DNA of 64,000 nt from Pseudoneobacillus sp052180215 (GTDB lineage: Bacteria > Bacillota > Bacilli > Bacillales > Cytobacillaceae): positions 4,054,001 to 4,118,000 of the forward strand of contig NZ_CP197471.1 of NCBI RefSeq assembly GCF_052180215.1, read 5' to 3'. The position numbers were made by a program, and so were the translations under genes. The notes below the pieces were generated by a model. It worked only from the letters and a program-made list of their open reading frames with translations, had not been told where the DNA came from and did not search any database. Of the stretch, positions 35,597 through 44,457 are shown piece after piece. Position 1 is the stretch's first letter, and each line of letters begins with the position of its first letter.

Positions 35597-35710
35597 TGAA
35601 GCAAAGTGGCGGTTCTTTTGCTTCAGCAGTGTTGAAGCAAAGGGACGGTTCTTCTGCTTCATCACCCCACCCACCAATAAATGAAGCAAGAGAACCGTCC
35701 CCATGCTCCA
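35597..35710. repeat. REP family 1, three halves
   Basis: Halves at 35597-35625 (core GTGGCGG), 35636-35664 and, inverted, 35682-35710. The rest of 35711-35977 has no supported gene. Confidence 0.88.
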
Positions 35711-35977
35711 ATCCCATATCCCCCTGCTCTAACTCTCGTAATTTTTTATTTGCATTTTTGAAAATAGTTTTACTTTTTCTTTTAATACTTTTAGAAGATA
35801 ACAAGCAATTTAATAGTGATACCTATTTAAAGCGATTACGTTTAAATATTTAATATAGTAGTATCATTTATAACTTTTTTAAATTATTTAACTTTTTATT
35901 TGTGCCTACTCATCCATCCTATAAAATGCTATTATCAGAAAGGTTTAGAATCATTAAAGTAATATATGAGGTGTACG

Positions 35978-36187
35978 ATGCAAATACATGAAACCGAATC
36001 TAAAAATCTATTAATCGAAATCCTTACGACCAGAGAACTACTAAAAGACCTATATAATGAAAAAGGACCAAATAGTTCAGACTACATCTCACTCAGTGTT
36101 AAGCATAATGTCCTTATTGATCAATACTTTGAAAAGAAGCAAAGGGACGGTTCTTCTGCTTCATCAGCCCCTAAAAATGAAGCATGA
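35978..36187 (+). CDS. Spo0E-like small protein with REP-encoded C-terminus
   Basis: 69 residues. LLIEILTTRELLKDLYNEKG and LSVKHNVLIDQYF resemble the two Spo0E-like helices, though the usual S-x-x-LD is altered (SVKHN), so phosphatase activity is doubtful. From about residue 54 on, the frame reads through a REP (QRDGSSASSAPKNEA) and stops in it, so the original C-terminus has been replaced. ATG 35978 follows GAGGTG; the ATG at 35966 is less likely. Confidence 0.6.
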   Translation: MQIHETESKNLLIEILTTRELLKDLYNEKGPNSSDYISLSVKHNVLIDQYFEKKQRDGSSASSAPKNEA

Positions 36188-36206
36188 GAACCGTCCCCAT
36201 GCTTCA
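36135..36206. repeat. REP family 1, inverted pair inside and after a coding sequence
   Basis: Overlaps the 3' end of the Spo0E-like gene and supplies both that gene's TGA and the TGA stop (36204-36206) of the convergent lipoprotein gene. Confidence 0.9.
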
Positions 36207-36728
36207 TTCATTCTCCATTTCTGATAACGATTTGTTCATTTTGTCTTCGTTTCTTTTGATTTCTCCACTCTCTACTTTCATCGACCCCCGATATGTGTAG
36301 TTTGTATTTTGAAAGAAATCATAAGCGAACTTATCCATCGGTTGCTGCTCTTGGTCATCATAAAAATTATCTATAACTCTACATTTAAACATATTCGTTA
36401 ACATATATTCGTGATTATTGATGTCACTTAAATATCGGTCCTTAGAAAACTCTTCTATAATATCCTCCTCAAATGCATGTAACTCTTCTTCACTTGGCTG
36501 ATAACTGCTTGCCAATAAAGAAACTTCATCAGCCTTTTCAGATTTTGTCTTTTTGGATGCAGCGGTACTCTTTACTTTTTTTTGCCAATCCAACTTCTGA
36601 CTCTCTTGGCCTTCTTCTTTCTTGCTATTTTCTTTATCGCTTATTGAGCAAGCACCCATTATCATCACAAATAGAAGAAAAAGTAGAAAAACTAAACGAC
36701 TCTTATGATTACTTTTTTCCTTACTCAT
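36204..36728 (-). CDS. Hypothetical lipoprotein
   Basis: About 174 residues. Basic start, hydrophobic helix and lipobox IMGAC (Cys near 27), then a Lys/Glu-rich linker and an acidic C-terminal part with several Tyr and Phe residues (NTNYTYRGSMKVESG). Likely anchored on the outer face of the membrane. No family recognised. ATG 36728 after AGGGGA; GTG 36731 possible. Stop in a REP. Confidence 0.68.
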   Translation of the reverse strand: MSKEKSNHKSRLVFLLFLLFVMIMGACSISDKENSKKEEGQESQKLDWQKKVKSTAASKKTKSEKADEVSLLASSYQPSEEELHAFEEDIIEEFSKDRYLSDINNHEYMLTNMFKCRVIDNFYDDQEQQPMDKFAYDFFQNTNYTYRGSMKVESGEIKRNEDKMNKSLSEMENE

Positions 36729-36867
36729 CACACATCCCCTAAACGAAAAACCAATTTTTGGTTAGTATATCCATCCTACTGATTTTCAATAAGCGTAAAG
36801 TATGGTGCTATCCAATTTGCCTGCATTTTCCCCTTGTAAAAACAAGAAAACAGTCCCTTTCACTTCA

Positions 36868-36896
36868 TGAAGCACAAGAACCGTCCCCATGCTTCA
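36868..36896. repeat. REP family 1, single half-element
   Basis: One intact half, inverse orientation. Confidence 0.85.
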
Positions 36897-36979
36897 CACA
36901 CCACATGCTCCAGAAGGAATCAAAGACCTTTAAATAGAATTATTAGGAAAAATAAACAAAAAAATACGGAGGATGGGTT

Positions 36980-38179
36980 ATGGATTTATTTGAGAAGGTA
37001 AGGAATTATTCGAGGGGTAAGGAGATTTTAAACACTTCGCTCTTTCCCTATTATCGGGCCATTGAGGAGAATAACGGACCTATTGTAAAAATGGATGGGA
37101 AAACGGTCATTATGGCTGGTTCCAATAATTATCATGGTCTGTCTCATGATGAAAGAGTGATAGAAGCAGCCACCACAGCCATAAAAAAATATGGAGTCAG
37201 TAACAACGGCTGCCGTTTACATAATGGTACCTTAGATCTTCATGAACAATTGGAAGAAAAATTAGCCAAGTTCGTTGGAAAAGAAGCGGCACTAACATAC
37301 ACAACTGGTTATCAAACCAACCAAGGCGCCATTGTTCCTTTGATTGGTCGAAAAGATCTCATATTCAGTGATCGAGACAATCATAACAGTATTGTTCAGG
37401 CCACTCTCATCTCCCGTGGAATGTTTTTAAACAAGAATCAAATCGTCAGATACAAACATAATGATATGAATCACCTCACCCGTTGTTTAAGACAGGCGCC
37501 AATGGATGCGGGGAAATTGATTGTTTCCGATGGTGTATTTTCCATGTCTGGCGCAATTGTCGACCTTCCCAACATGGTGCGGGCTGCAAAGGAAGTTGGA
37601 GCGAGGATTATGTTGGATGATGCTCATTCCATTGGAATTATTGGAAAAAGTGGTGCCGGAACAGCCAGTCATTATGGTCTAGACGATGAGGTTGATATGA
37701 TTATGGGGACGTTTTCCAAAAGCTTCGGATCCATCGGAGGCTTTGTGGCAGGAAGTAAGGAGCTAATTCATTATTTAAAATATACAAGTCCAGCTCATAT
37801 TTTCTCTGCTAGCCTACCAGCAGCCCAAGCTGCAGCAACGATGGCGTCAATCGACATTCTACTTGCTGAACCGGAACGTATGGAAAAACTCCAAACTCTT
37901 GCCAATAGACTTCGAAAGGGCCTTCAATCACTCGGTTACCGCGTACCTGAAGGATTCGTTCCAATTATTCCTGTCATTTTAGGTGATGATATGCTCGTGT
38001 TTAAAACATGGGGAGCACTTATGGAACATGGAGTGTTTACCAACGCTGCTGTCAGCCCGGGCGTACCTGAAGGACACCAACTACTTCGTATATGTCTCAT
38101 GTCTACGCACGAGGAAGAGCATATTGACAGTATACTAGAGGCATTCTCAAAGGTTAAGAATAGTATCTTAGTAAGCTAA
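36980..38179 (+). CDS. Alpha-oxoamine synthase family PLP enzyme
   Basis: 399 residues, full length. Fold type I PLP enzyme: NNYHGLSHD, NNGCRLHNGTLDLHEQLE, LTYTTGYQTNQG, MLDDAHSIGIIGKSGAG (Asp and His contacting PLP) and MGTFSKSFGSIGGF with the Schiff-base Lys. These place it with 8-amino-7-oxononanoate synthase (BioF), glycine C-acetyltransferase (Kbl) and serine palmitoyltransferase, which join an amino acid to an acyl-CoA. Neither a threonine dehydrogenase nor other biotin genes are near, so the substrate is open. ATG 36980 after GGAGG. Confidence 0.9.
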   Translation: MDLFEKVRNYSRGKEILNTSLFPYYRAIEENNGPIVKMDGKTVIMAGSNNYHGLSHDERVIEAATTAIKKYGVSNNGCRLHNGTLDLHEQLEEKLAKFVGKEAALTYTTGYQTNQGAIVPLIGRKDLIFSDRDNHNSIVQATLISRGMFLNKNQIVRYKHNDMNHLTRCLRQAPMDAGKLIVSDGVFSMSGAIVDLPNMVRAAKEVGARIMLDDAHSIGIIGKSGAGTASHYGLDDEVDMIMGTFSKSFGSIGGFVAGSKELIHYLKYTSPAHIFSASLPAAQAAATMASIDILLAEPERMEKLQTLANRLRKGLQSLGYRVPEGFVPIIPVILGDDMLVFKTWGALMEHGVFTNAAVSPGVPEGHQLLRICLMSTHEEEHIDSILEAFSKVKNSILVS

Positions 38180-38293
38180 ATAAGTGCTCAATCCAACATA
38201 TTGAAAAATACAGGTTGAGAAGAACCTGACATTCTCTTCTATTGCACCTTTCGGTAAAAACAAACTTTGAATAAACCTTACAAAAAAATTCAA

Positions 38294-38382
38294 TGAAGCA
38301 TAGGAACCGTCCCCATGCTTCACAAAAGAACCGCACCCATGCTCCATAAAAAAAGAAGCAGGAGATCTGCTCCCCTGCTTCA
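38294..38382. repeat. REP family 1, degenerate cluster
   Basis: Half at 38294-38322, fragment to 38346, and a GAAGCAGGAG...CTCCCCTGCTTC hairpin at 38355-38382 that can act as terminator for the minus-strand gene at 38391. Confidence 0.8.
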
Positions 38383-38390
38383 TTTCTTTC

Positions 38391-39572
38391 TTAATAAACA
38401 TCACGTAGATAACGGCCTTGTTTTTGTAAGTCTTTTAGATGTGCTTCTGCATCTTCGCGGCTTAGCCCGCCTTCTTTTTCAATGATGGTAATTAACGCTT
38501 CGTTAACGTCTTTTGCCATATGCTCTTTATCTCCACAAACGAAGAAGTAGGCGCCTTTTTCTAGCCATTCGTATAATTCTTTGCCGTGTTCAAGCATTTT
38601 ATGTTGAACATAGACTTTTCGATCTCCGTCGCGGGAGAAGGCTGTGTCTAACTTTGTTAGTACTCCATCTTGTTGGTATTTTTCCAACTCATCTCGATAA
38701 AGGAAATCGCAAGCTTCATGCTGATCCCCAAAGAATAACCAAGCCTGACCTGTTGCTTTATTCACAGCACGTTCCTGAATAAAGGAACGGAATGGTGCAA
38801 TCCCTGTTCCAGGACCAACCATGATGATATCTGTATCATGAGTCTCTGGCAGATGGAAATGTTTATTCGCTTGAACAAAGACAGGAAGCGTATCTCCTTC
38901 TGTTACACGTTCCGCACATTGTACCGAACAAACCCCTTTGCGTTCACGGTCATGAGCAGTGTAGCGTACAGCACCGATTGTTAAGTGAACTTCACCTGGA
39001 TTAGCTGCAATACTGCTTGCAATCGAGTAAAGACGAGCTGTCATTTTTCTTAAAAGAGTTACGAATTCCTGCGGTGTCATTTTCCATGGACCGAATTCAC
39101 GTAACATATCAAGTAAGTCACGGCCATTGCAATATTCTTTCACTTCAGCTGCATTTTCTACCAACAGCAGTCTTTGAAGCTCTTCATTTTCTGTAAACGC
39201 AGCTGCGCCTTGTAAAATCTTTTTCGTAAGAAGCGTAATTTCAAAATAATTTGTTAGCGCTTCCCTTAAAGGAAGAACTTCGTCTCCTTTACCAACTGTA
39301 ACAGCCACAATTCCATCCCAATCCATTTCCTCCAGAATGGCATCGACAAGTTCTGGATCATTGGATGGCATAATACCAAGCGCATCCCCCGGCACATATG
39401 AAAGGCCTGAGCCTTCAAGTGACAATTCAATATGGCGTGTTTCTTTGCTAGAGCCTTCTCCGTTTAAATTAACATTTTTAAGGATTTTGGCTTGAAACGG
39501 ATTCGTTCTTGAATAAGTTGGAACAAGCTGATCCTTTTGGACATTGTTTGAATTATCCATAGTACTTTGCAT
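38391..39572 (-). CDS. CysJ-like FAD/NADPH reductase lacking the flavodoxin domain
   Basis: 393 residues. FAD-binding domain with RLYSIASS and GVCSVQCAE (GxCS type), an inserted connecting domain, and an NADPH domain with GPGTGIAPFRSF, LFFGDQ, KVYVQHKM and a C-terminal aromatic residue (YLRDVY). This is the diflavin reductase (sulfite reductase alpha/P450 reductase) C-terminal part without the FMN flavodoxin domain; the start (ATG after GGAGGT) is clear, so the domain is absent rather than missed. It must use a separate flavodoxin or other partner. No sulfite reductase hemoprotein gene is in the window. Confidence 0.88.
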   Translation of the reverse strand: MQSTMDNSNNVQKDQLVPTYSRTNPFQAKILKNVNLNGEGSSKETRHIELSLEGSGLSYVPGDALGIMPSNDPELVDAILEEMDWDGIVAVTVGKGDEVLPLREALTNYFEITLLTKKILQGAAAFTENEELQRLLLVENAAEVKEYCNGRDLLDMLREFGPWKMTPQEFVTLLRKMTARLYSIASSIAANPGEVHLTIGAVRYTAHDRERKGVCSVQCAERVTEGDTLPVFVQANKHFHLPETHDTDIIMVGPGTGIAPFRSFIQERAVNKATGQAWLFFGDQHEACDFLYRDELEKYQQDGVLTKLDTAFSRDGDRKVYVQHKMLEHGKELYEWLEKGAYFFVCGDKEHMAKDVNEALITIIEKEGGLSREDAEAHLKDLQKQGRYLRDVY

Positions 39573-40066
39573 GTTTGTTGACCTCCAAAAGTTATATATA
39601 AATATAGTAACATTGAAAACCGTATTAAGATGTGAATTTTATCGCAAGATTAAAATAATTTTGATTCCAAGAACACCCATTTTATTTAGCCTTGTGTATT
39701 TTTCCACACCTTATTGATTGCCTTAGTTTAATGGTTTTTTCTTACCCTTTACTAGTTTATCATAAATAAAAATTGGGACAAGAAGGTTATTGTTTTTCTC
39801 CTATTATAGGTATATGAAGCAACAACAAGGAATGATTTAGTTTATCCTAAAAGCCTTCTATGGTGAATGGTTATTTTTGCAAAAATAAAATACCCAACAG
39901 GAGTGAGTTTAAACTCTCATTGGGTACTTTATTTTATTTTTTCAAATTCATCGCCCTATATAGCAAGATTTCACCATTTAAGTTGATATGTTGTTCTTCG
40001 ATATAAACATATAAAATGGATTATTGCTGACTCTTCCCTCGAAAAAGCGATAAGGTCCTCTTCTAC
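39573..40066. other. Intergenic region with an orphan terminator
   Basis: No supported gene. A long hairpin (39882-39940: AAATAAAATACCCAA and complement with an inner GAGTTTAAACTC palindrome) followed by T-rich sequence looks like a terminator, but no plus-strand gene precedes it; a small RNA or lost gene is possible. Confidence 0.5.
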
Positions 40067-40100
40067 AAAAAAAGGGATGAGTTGAAAGAACACTCATCCC
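40067..40100 (-). terminator. Terminator of the BA3454-type gene
   Basis: GGGATGAGT / ACTCATCCC stem, with the T-run on the minus strand. Confidence 0.85.
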
Positions 40101-40116
40101 CCACTACCATTCTCAT

Positions 40117-40251
40117 TTAATGAAGCCATTGTTTTTCAACTTGCTCCTTAGCAAGTTGAAGAATTTCTTCCTCCGTGGCATGTTTATCTACAATGACATT
40201 TGTAAGATAGTTGATCCCGTTTAGGGTAACTGAAATCGTGTACTGAAACAT
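40117..40251 (-). CDS. BA3454-family small stress protein, 44 aa
   Basis: 44 residues: MFQYTISVTLNGINYLTNVI followed by VDKHATEEEILQLAKEQVEK and an aromatic end. A beta hairpin plus a TEEEI-x-x-LAxEQVxKQW helix is the pattern of the BA3454-type small proteins of Bacillus, linked to stress in B. anthracis; the biochemical role is unknown. GGAG lies nine bases before the ATG, and a terminator follows at 40067-40100. Too small for standard gene calling thresholds. Confidence 0.72.
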   Translation of the reverse strand: MFQYTISVTLNGINYLTNVIVDKHATEEEILQLAKEQVEKQWLH

Positions 40252-40433
40252 TCTATTTTTCTCCTTACGCCCTTTTTATCTATTGTACCCTCTATGAATA
40301 GTAGTTACATGTTAAAGTTATCTAAAAATTTCGACACTCTATTAAGCTATTTGATAAAAATTGTCATAAAGTCTGTGATATATCTTGGCGTTTAATCATG
40401 AAAGGATAATAGATAGCCCTTCTATTATAATTC

Positions 40434-40769
40434 CTACCAGAAGAACGGAAAAAACGGACCAAAGGCTCTAATGCCAAAGAAAGGGAACCCAAATAATCCA
40501 AATGGTCCAAAGAAAGGGAAGAATCGGCTTTCGCTGCTTTCATCGTGAGTGTGCATGGTTGTGGTGGTTTGATTCATACTCGGCATAATAATATACATTT
40601 TGTCATGATCATAGCTATGAAGAATTCCTTGATAAACAGTACCATCATTCATCTCCAATTGGATAAATTGGTACAAATGTTTACGGCACTTTTCATGATG
40701 GTGGTGATGTTCATGGTGGTGATGATCCCTTGGGGCATAAGTATTCTGATTAACATACGGTTGTGTCAT
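40434..40769 (-). CDS. His-rich, Phe-rich small protein (possibly spore-associated)
   Basis: About 111 residues. A run of His residues near 16-28 (DHHHHEHHHHHEKC), a central small beta domain (FIQLEMNDGTVYQGIL, YDHDKMYIIMP) that looks like an SM/KOW-type barrel, and a C-terminal tail with many Phe, Pro and Gly residues (FFPFFGPFGLFGFPFF). Similar small His/Phe-rich proteins occur in Bacillus and are sometimes spore-coat linked; no direct proof here. ATG 40769 after GGAGG. Metal binding by the His run is plausible. Confidence 0.65.
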   Translation of the reverse strand: MTQPYVNQNTYAPRDHHHHEHHHHHEKCRKHLYQFIQLEMNDGTVYQGILHSYDHDKMYIIMPSMNQTTTTMHTHDESSESRFFPFFGPFGLFGFPFFGIRAFGPFFPFFW

Positions 40770-40862
40770 ATCTATAATACCTCCTCTAATTAACTGCAAT
40801 TGTAAAATATTCCAAGCGAATGGAATTGGTTCTCCTTTTCAGGAATTTTTCGAGAAGGTTTT

Positions 40863-40927
40863 TGAAGCATAGGGACGGTTCTTGTGCTTCATTGCTAATG
40901 AAGCACAAGAACCGTCCCCTTGTTTCA
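40863..40927. repeat. REP family 1, inverted pair
   Basis: Near-perfect pair with TTGCTAA loop; ends four bases before the stop of the SLH gene. Confidence 0.9.
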
Positions 40928-40931
40928 CATT

Positions 40932-41963
40932 TTATTTGTAATCATAAGCTTTCCAATTGCCATTAGTATCTCTTCTTAACATTACTTTGCTAGATAAATC
41001 AAGAGTTTGGGTAGCACCCGCTTCACCATTGATATTGGAAAGTTGATAAACTAGGTTATCGATTTGAACTTCGGCATAGTTATTGTTTTTGGAAACAACA
41101 GATATGGTAAAGTCGCCGACTGATTTAAAAGTGGCACCACCAATGAATTCTCCATCATTGAATTGTTCGAGTGAAGCCGCAAGTGAGTAACCTGTTTCAT
41201 ATTGTTTATACAAAGGTGCTAATTCCTGCCAATTACCAGATAAAAATAGTTCTCTTTCCTTTGTTAAATATTCAGTCATAAAACCGATTACCTCTTCATC
41301 CGTTGGCAAATGACTTGTTTCTTGATGAATCGCACGATGAATAGTCACAATGGCCTGCGCTCTTGTTGAAAAATTTTTGGGACCAAACGTACTCGCCCCA
41401 AACCCTTTCATAATTCGATTTACCGTTAAATAGTTAATCGCTTGTTCTGATTCGATACCTGTTGCAATATCGGTATAATAGGTTGTATAAGGGCCAAATT
41501 CAATGGAATCCTTAAACGCTCGATAAATCATAAGTGCCATTTGGTCCCGTGTAATTTTCGCATTCGGATTAAACTTATTGCCAACACCTTTGACAACCCC
41601 ATTGCTACTAGCAATATTTACATAATCAACGTACCAATCAGATGGTTTCACATCGATAAATTCTTTCGGCTCTCCTACCTGTTTTAAATTCATCGCGTTT
41701 ACCATCATTTTAGTAAATTGAGCACGAGTAATATTCGCATTTGGATTGGCCCATATATATTTATAATTCTCGATTGGATCATACTGCTGAATGCCATCCA
41801 TAATATCCGCACTCATAAAATCTGTTATTTCATTATATGCCCAAAATTTCTCATCAATATCATCAGGAACATAATCCCAACTTGTCTTCTGATCAGCAAA
41901 GGCTGAAACAGGAAAAGTGGCGATTGTTAAAATCAGAACGAATAAAAGTCGAATCAATCTCAT
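40932..41963 (-). CDS. Secreted SLH-domain protein
   Basis: 343 residues. Signal peptide (about 1-23, ending SAFA), three SLH repeats (about 30-215; ITRAQFTKMMVNAMNL, FIDVKPSDWYVDYVNIA, ITRDQMALMIYRAF, STRAQAIVTIHRAI) and a C-terminal small alpha/beta domain (about 225-343). The repeats should tether it to the secondary wall polymer; the end domain is not recognised. ATG 41963 with AGGGGC upstream. Confidence 0.83.
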   Translation of the reverse strand: MRLIRLLFVLILTIATFPVSAFADQKTSWDYVPDDIDEKFWAYNEITDFMSADIMDGIQQYDPIENYKYIWANPNANITRAQFTKMMVNAMNLKQVGEPKEFIDVKPSDWYVDYVNIASSNGVVKGVGNKFNPNAKITRDQMALMIYRAFKDSIEFGPYTTYYTDIATGIESEQAINYLTVNRIMKGFGASTFGPKNFSTRAQAIVTIHRAIHQETSHLPTDEEVIGFMTEYLTKERELFLSGNWQELAPLYKQYETGYSLAASLEQFNDGEFIGGATFKSVGDFTISVVSKNNNYAEVQIDNLVYQLSNINGEAGATQTLDLSSKVMLRRDTNGNWKAYDYK

Positions 41964-42053
41964 GTTGTCAATATCGCCCCTTCTTTAAATAAATCTTTAC
42001 CCTCTAAATTATATCTAGTGTAATGCTAAATTTATATTGGAAAATACCAGTAA

Positions 42054-42133
42054 TGAAGCATAGGGAAGCATAGGGACGGTTCTTCTGCTTCATCAGCCAT
42101 GGGGCTGATGAAGCACGAGAACCGTCCCCCTGG
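42054..42133. repeat. REP family 1, inverted pair with partial duplication
   Basis: Starts with a duplicated TGAAGCATAGG piece, then pair with loop CATCAGCCATGGGGCTGATG, which extends the hairpin. Confidence 0.88.
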
Positions 42134-42211
42134 ATGAACCAAAAAACCCCAAGGGACAAAGGGAAAGGATCCAAACATTTTTAGGAATTCATTCTTTTAT
42201 AGTAAATCCTA

Positions 42212-43150
42212 TTATCCCCTCCCGAAACTTTTACTAGACTTTTCCTCCAACCACTCCTTAAATTCCATCAAATGTTTTATAGCTTTTTCCTTACGCGCAT
42301 TTCTTTCCACCAAGTCTACCATGGGTAGATTCCCTTCATTTCGTTCTCCATGATAACTTGGCTGAATCTCCTCCAACACTAATCTCACATAGTAGTCCAC
42401 GACGGAAATGATAGGTTGGGAGTAGGCTAACCGCTTCCGGAATTTTGCCAAAGCACAAGGGTATGATTTCAAAATGGTGTATGGATTCATGTTCGTACAT
42501 GATTGTAAAACTCTATTAGTAATGTCCCTGGCCGCCTCTTTTGAAAAGTGATTTGTTATTAAAAATTGAACTAGGTCTTCTCGCACGTCTGCTTTTACTC
42601 TATTTTCTTTTAAACCTACACGCGCACTATTATTTATTTTTTCTTCTTCAGATGCTTTAAAAGAGTTTTCAAGAGCTTGATTAGAGCTTAAAAAGAGTTT
42701 GTCCTTGTTTTGACCTCCAACCACACCAGTTGTATCAACGGTTCCAGCACCCCCCACCGCTCCGACATTTCCCTCTTCGACTGAAATGATTTCTTCTACA
42801 TCGGTCACCAGTTCCCCTTGAAACGGCTGCAGCACGTAATAGCAATTCCCATTTAACCCGTTGCTCCGTTTCGTATGATAGATTTTGAGAATTCCCTTTT
42901 CTTTTAAAAAATGAATCGCCCGTTCCACAGTTTTAATCGAAACCCGTGCATACTCTGATAGATTCTCTTGCTTTAGCCAGCACACTCCCGCTACCTTACA
43001 AGAGAACTTCTTTATTAAATGAAAAATGGAATCGCTGCTTTTCGTTAGCTGACCCTTCCAAGCGACATAATGTAGATTCATATGATGGTTCATCTCCTCA
43101 ATGGAAGAAAAGGATTGTAATTCGAGTGCTAATTTCGGTATATAGGTCAT
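42212..43150 (-). CDS. Winged helix-turn-helix protein
   Basis: About 312 residues. Residues about 45-105 form a winged HTH (LKQENLSEYARVSIKTVERA followed by IHFLKEKGILKIYHTKRSNG), as in the helix-turn-helix proteins of Bacillus related to plasmid or phage replication initiators. A long Gly/Val-rich linker (about 125-150) and a helical C-terminal domain follow. DNA binding is likely; its target is not. ATG 43150 after GAAGGAAG, TTG 43156 possible. Confidence 0.68.
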   Translation of the reverse strand: MTYIPKLALELQSFSSIEEMNHHMNLHYVAWKGQLTKSSDSIFHLIKKFSCKVAGVCWLKQENLSEYARVSIKTVERAIHFLKEKGILKIYHTKRSNGLNGNCYYVLQPFQGELVTDVEEIISVEEGNVGAVGGAGTVDTTGVVGGQNKDKLFLSSNQALENSFKASEEEKINNSARVGLKENRVKADVREDLVQFLITNHFSKEAARDITNRVLQSCTNMNPYTILKSYPCALAKFRKRLAYSQPIISVVDYYVRLVLEEIQPSYHGERNEGNLPMVDLVERNARKEKAIKHLMEFKEWLEEKSSKSFGRG

Positions 43151-43323
43151 TCGCAACTTCCTTCTTTCTAGGAAAAAGTTCTGACTCTACGATACCGAAC
43201 AAGCCAAAATTTGGGCGAATGAACCAAAATCGTTTTCATCGTCCAAATTTGGCCAACTTTACGAAAAATGGCTTCAAAAACCAAATTTGAAGCGTTTTTT
43301 TGAAAAGTTGGACGAATTTGATA

Positions 43324-43395
43324 TGAAACATAGGGACGGTTCTTCTGCTTCATCAGCTACGGCTGATGAAGCACGAGAACCGTCCCCTTGCTTCA
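43324..43395. repeat. REP family 1, inverted pair
   Basis: Loop CATCAGCTACGGCTGATG extends the hairpin; last TCA is the TGA stop of the WYL regulator. Confidence 0.92.
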
Positions 43396-44355
43396 TGGGC
43401 AATATAGAAATAATCTCTCCTTTAAACCTTCTAAGACTTCTTCCGGAGCTTCCTTTATTTTGATATCCTTCCCTAGGAAAAGCAGCCAATTGATCATTTC
43501 GGTTAGTTCTTCTGAATGATGAATATTGATAAACGTTTTTAGAATGGCTGTGGTTTGGTAAGGATTAGTGTAGGATATGGAAACGTTTAAAGGATGGTAT
43601 TTTTTGAACTGGGCAATCGCCTTTGGGCCAAGTTCAAGGACAAGGTTGACTACTTCTTCCTGCTTACTTAGTTTTTCCATAATCTTTTTCTTACTTAATC
43701 TTTTTTTCGTGGAGTATGGTTCAATATCGATGAGGTTGTCGACGGGAAAAATCTGTCTCTTTTCCTCCCTTAAATCAAAGCCTTCAATCAGCCAAAGGCT
43801 TTTTTCACGATAAAGATGCAAAAGATAGATGGGATAAGACTTGATGTCCTCCCCTTCTTCAATGGTAATCAATAAATAGCTATCTAATAGAAGGATCTGG
43901 ATCAGTTTTTCTAATATAGGATGTGGTAGGTCTGACAGTTCAAGCAAATCGGGATTATTCGGGTTGGTCCCTTCAAAAAGCAAGAGTTGATTTAATAGAA
44001 CTAGGTCATCCTGCTGGTTTTCTGAAATGAGTCCTAGTAATTTCTCCGCTAAAGACTGACGGCTTTTTAAATAAGGGAGTTGTTGATTTCTTGTCGCCAT
44101 AAAGGCTATAAAAAGAGCTTTAATCTCATTATCGGTAAAACGAACGGTGGGCAGGACCGAATTGTTCATAACAAAATAACCCCCATCCCGTCCTACTTCA
44201 GCGACGAGCGGCATCCCCATGGCTTCAATTTCTCTAATATCTCGAATCGCGGTCGAACGAGAAATGTTGAATTCCTGCATGATCTCAGAAATGGTAAAAT
44301 GGGAGCGGTTATTGATATACCGCATGATGATATTAATCCGTTCAACTTTTTTCAT
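43393..44355 (-). CDS. HTH/WYL-domain transcriptional regulator (YafY type)
   Basis: 320 residues. N-terminal winged HTH (HFTISEIMQEFNISRSTAIR followed by DIREIEAMGMPLVAEVGRDG), then WYL domain with SYPIYLLHLYREKSLWLIEG and a WCX-like C-terminal part. YafY-type regulators usually act on adjacent genes and sense nucleotides or other small ligands. Divergent from the GyrI-like gene at 44458, which it probably controls. GGAG before ATG; its TGA stop is in a REP. Confidence 0.88.
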   Translation of the reverse strand: MKKVERINIIMRYINNRSHFTISEIMQEFNISRSTAIRDIREIEAMGMPLVAEVGRDGGYFVMNNSVLPTVRFTDNEIKALFIAFMATRNQQLPYLKSRQSLAEKLLGLISENQQDDLVLLNQLLLFEGTNPNNPDLLELSDLPHPILEKLIQILLLDSYLLITIEEGEDIKSYPIYLLHLYREKSLWLIEGFDLREEKRQIFPVDNLIDIEPYSTKKRLSKKKIMEKLSKQEEVVNLVLELGPKAIAQFKKYHPLNVSISYTNPYQTTAILKTFINIHHSEELTEMINWLLFLGKDIKIKEAPEEVLEGLKERLFLYCP

Positions 44356-44457
44356 CTGAGTCTCCTAAACAGTATCATTTTTTGACATGATTAAAGATTA
44401 TTATAAACTTAGTAAGTGAGAAGACAATCATATTTTTTTAAAAAGGAAGGTATGAAT

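Noticed and set aside
35529..35853. Two overlapping frames across the triple REP
   Set aside because: Translate REP halves; typical GDGS/ASS and EPSPC peptide signatures seen at many REP loci.
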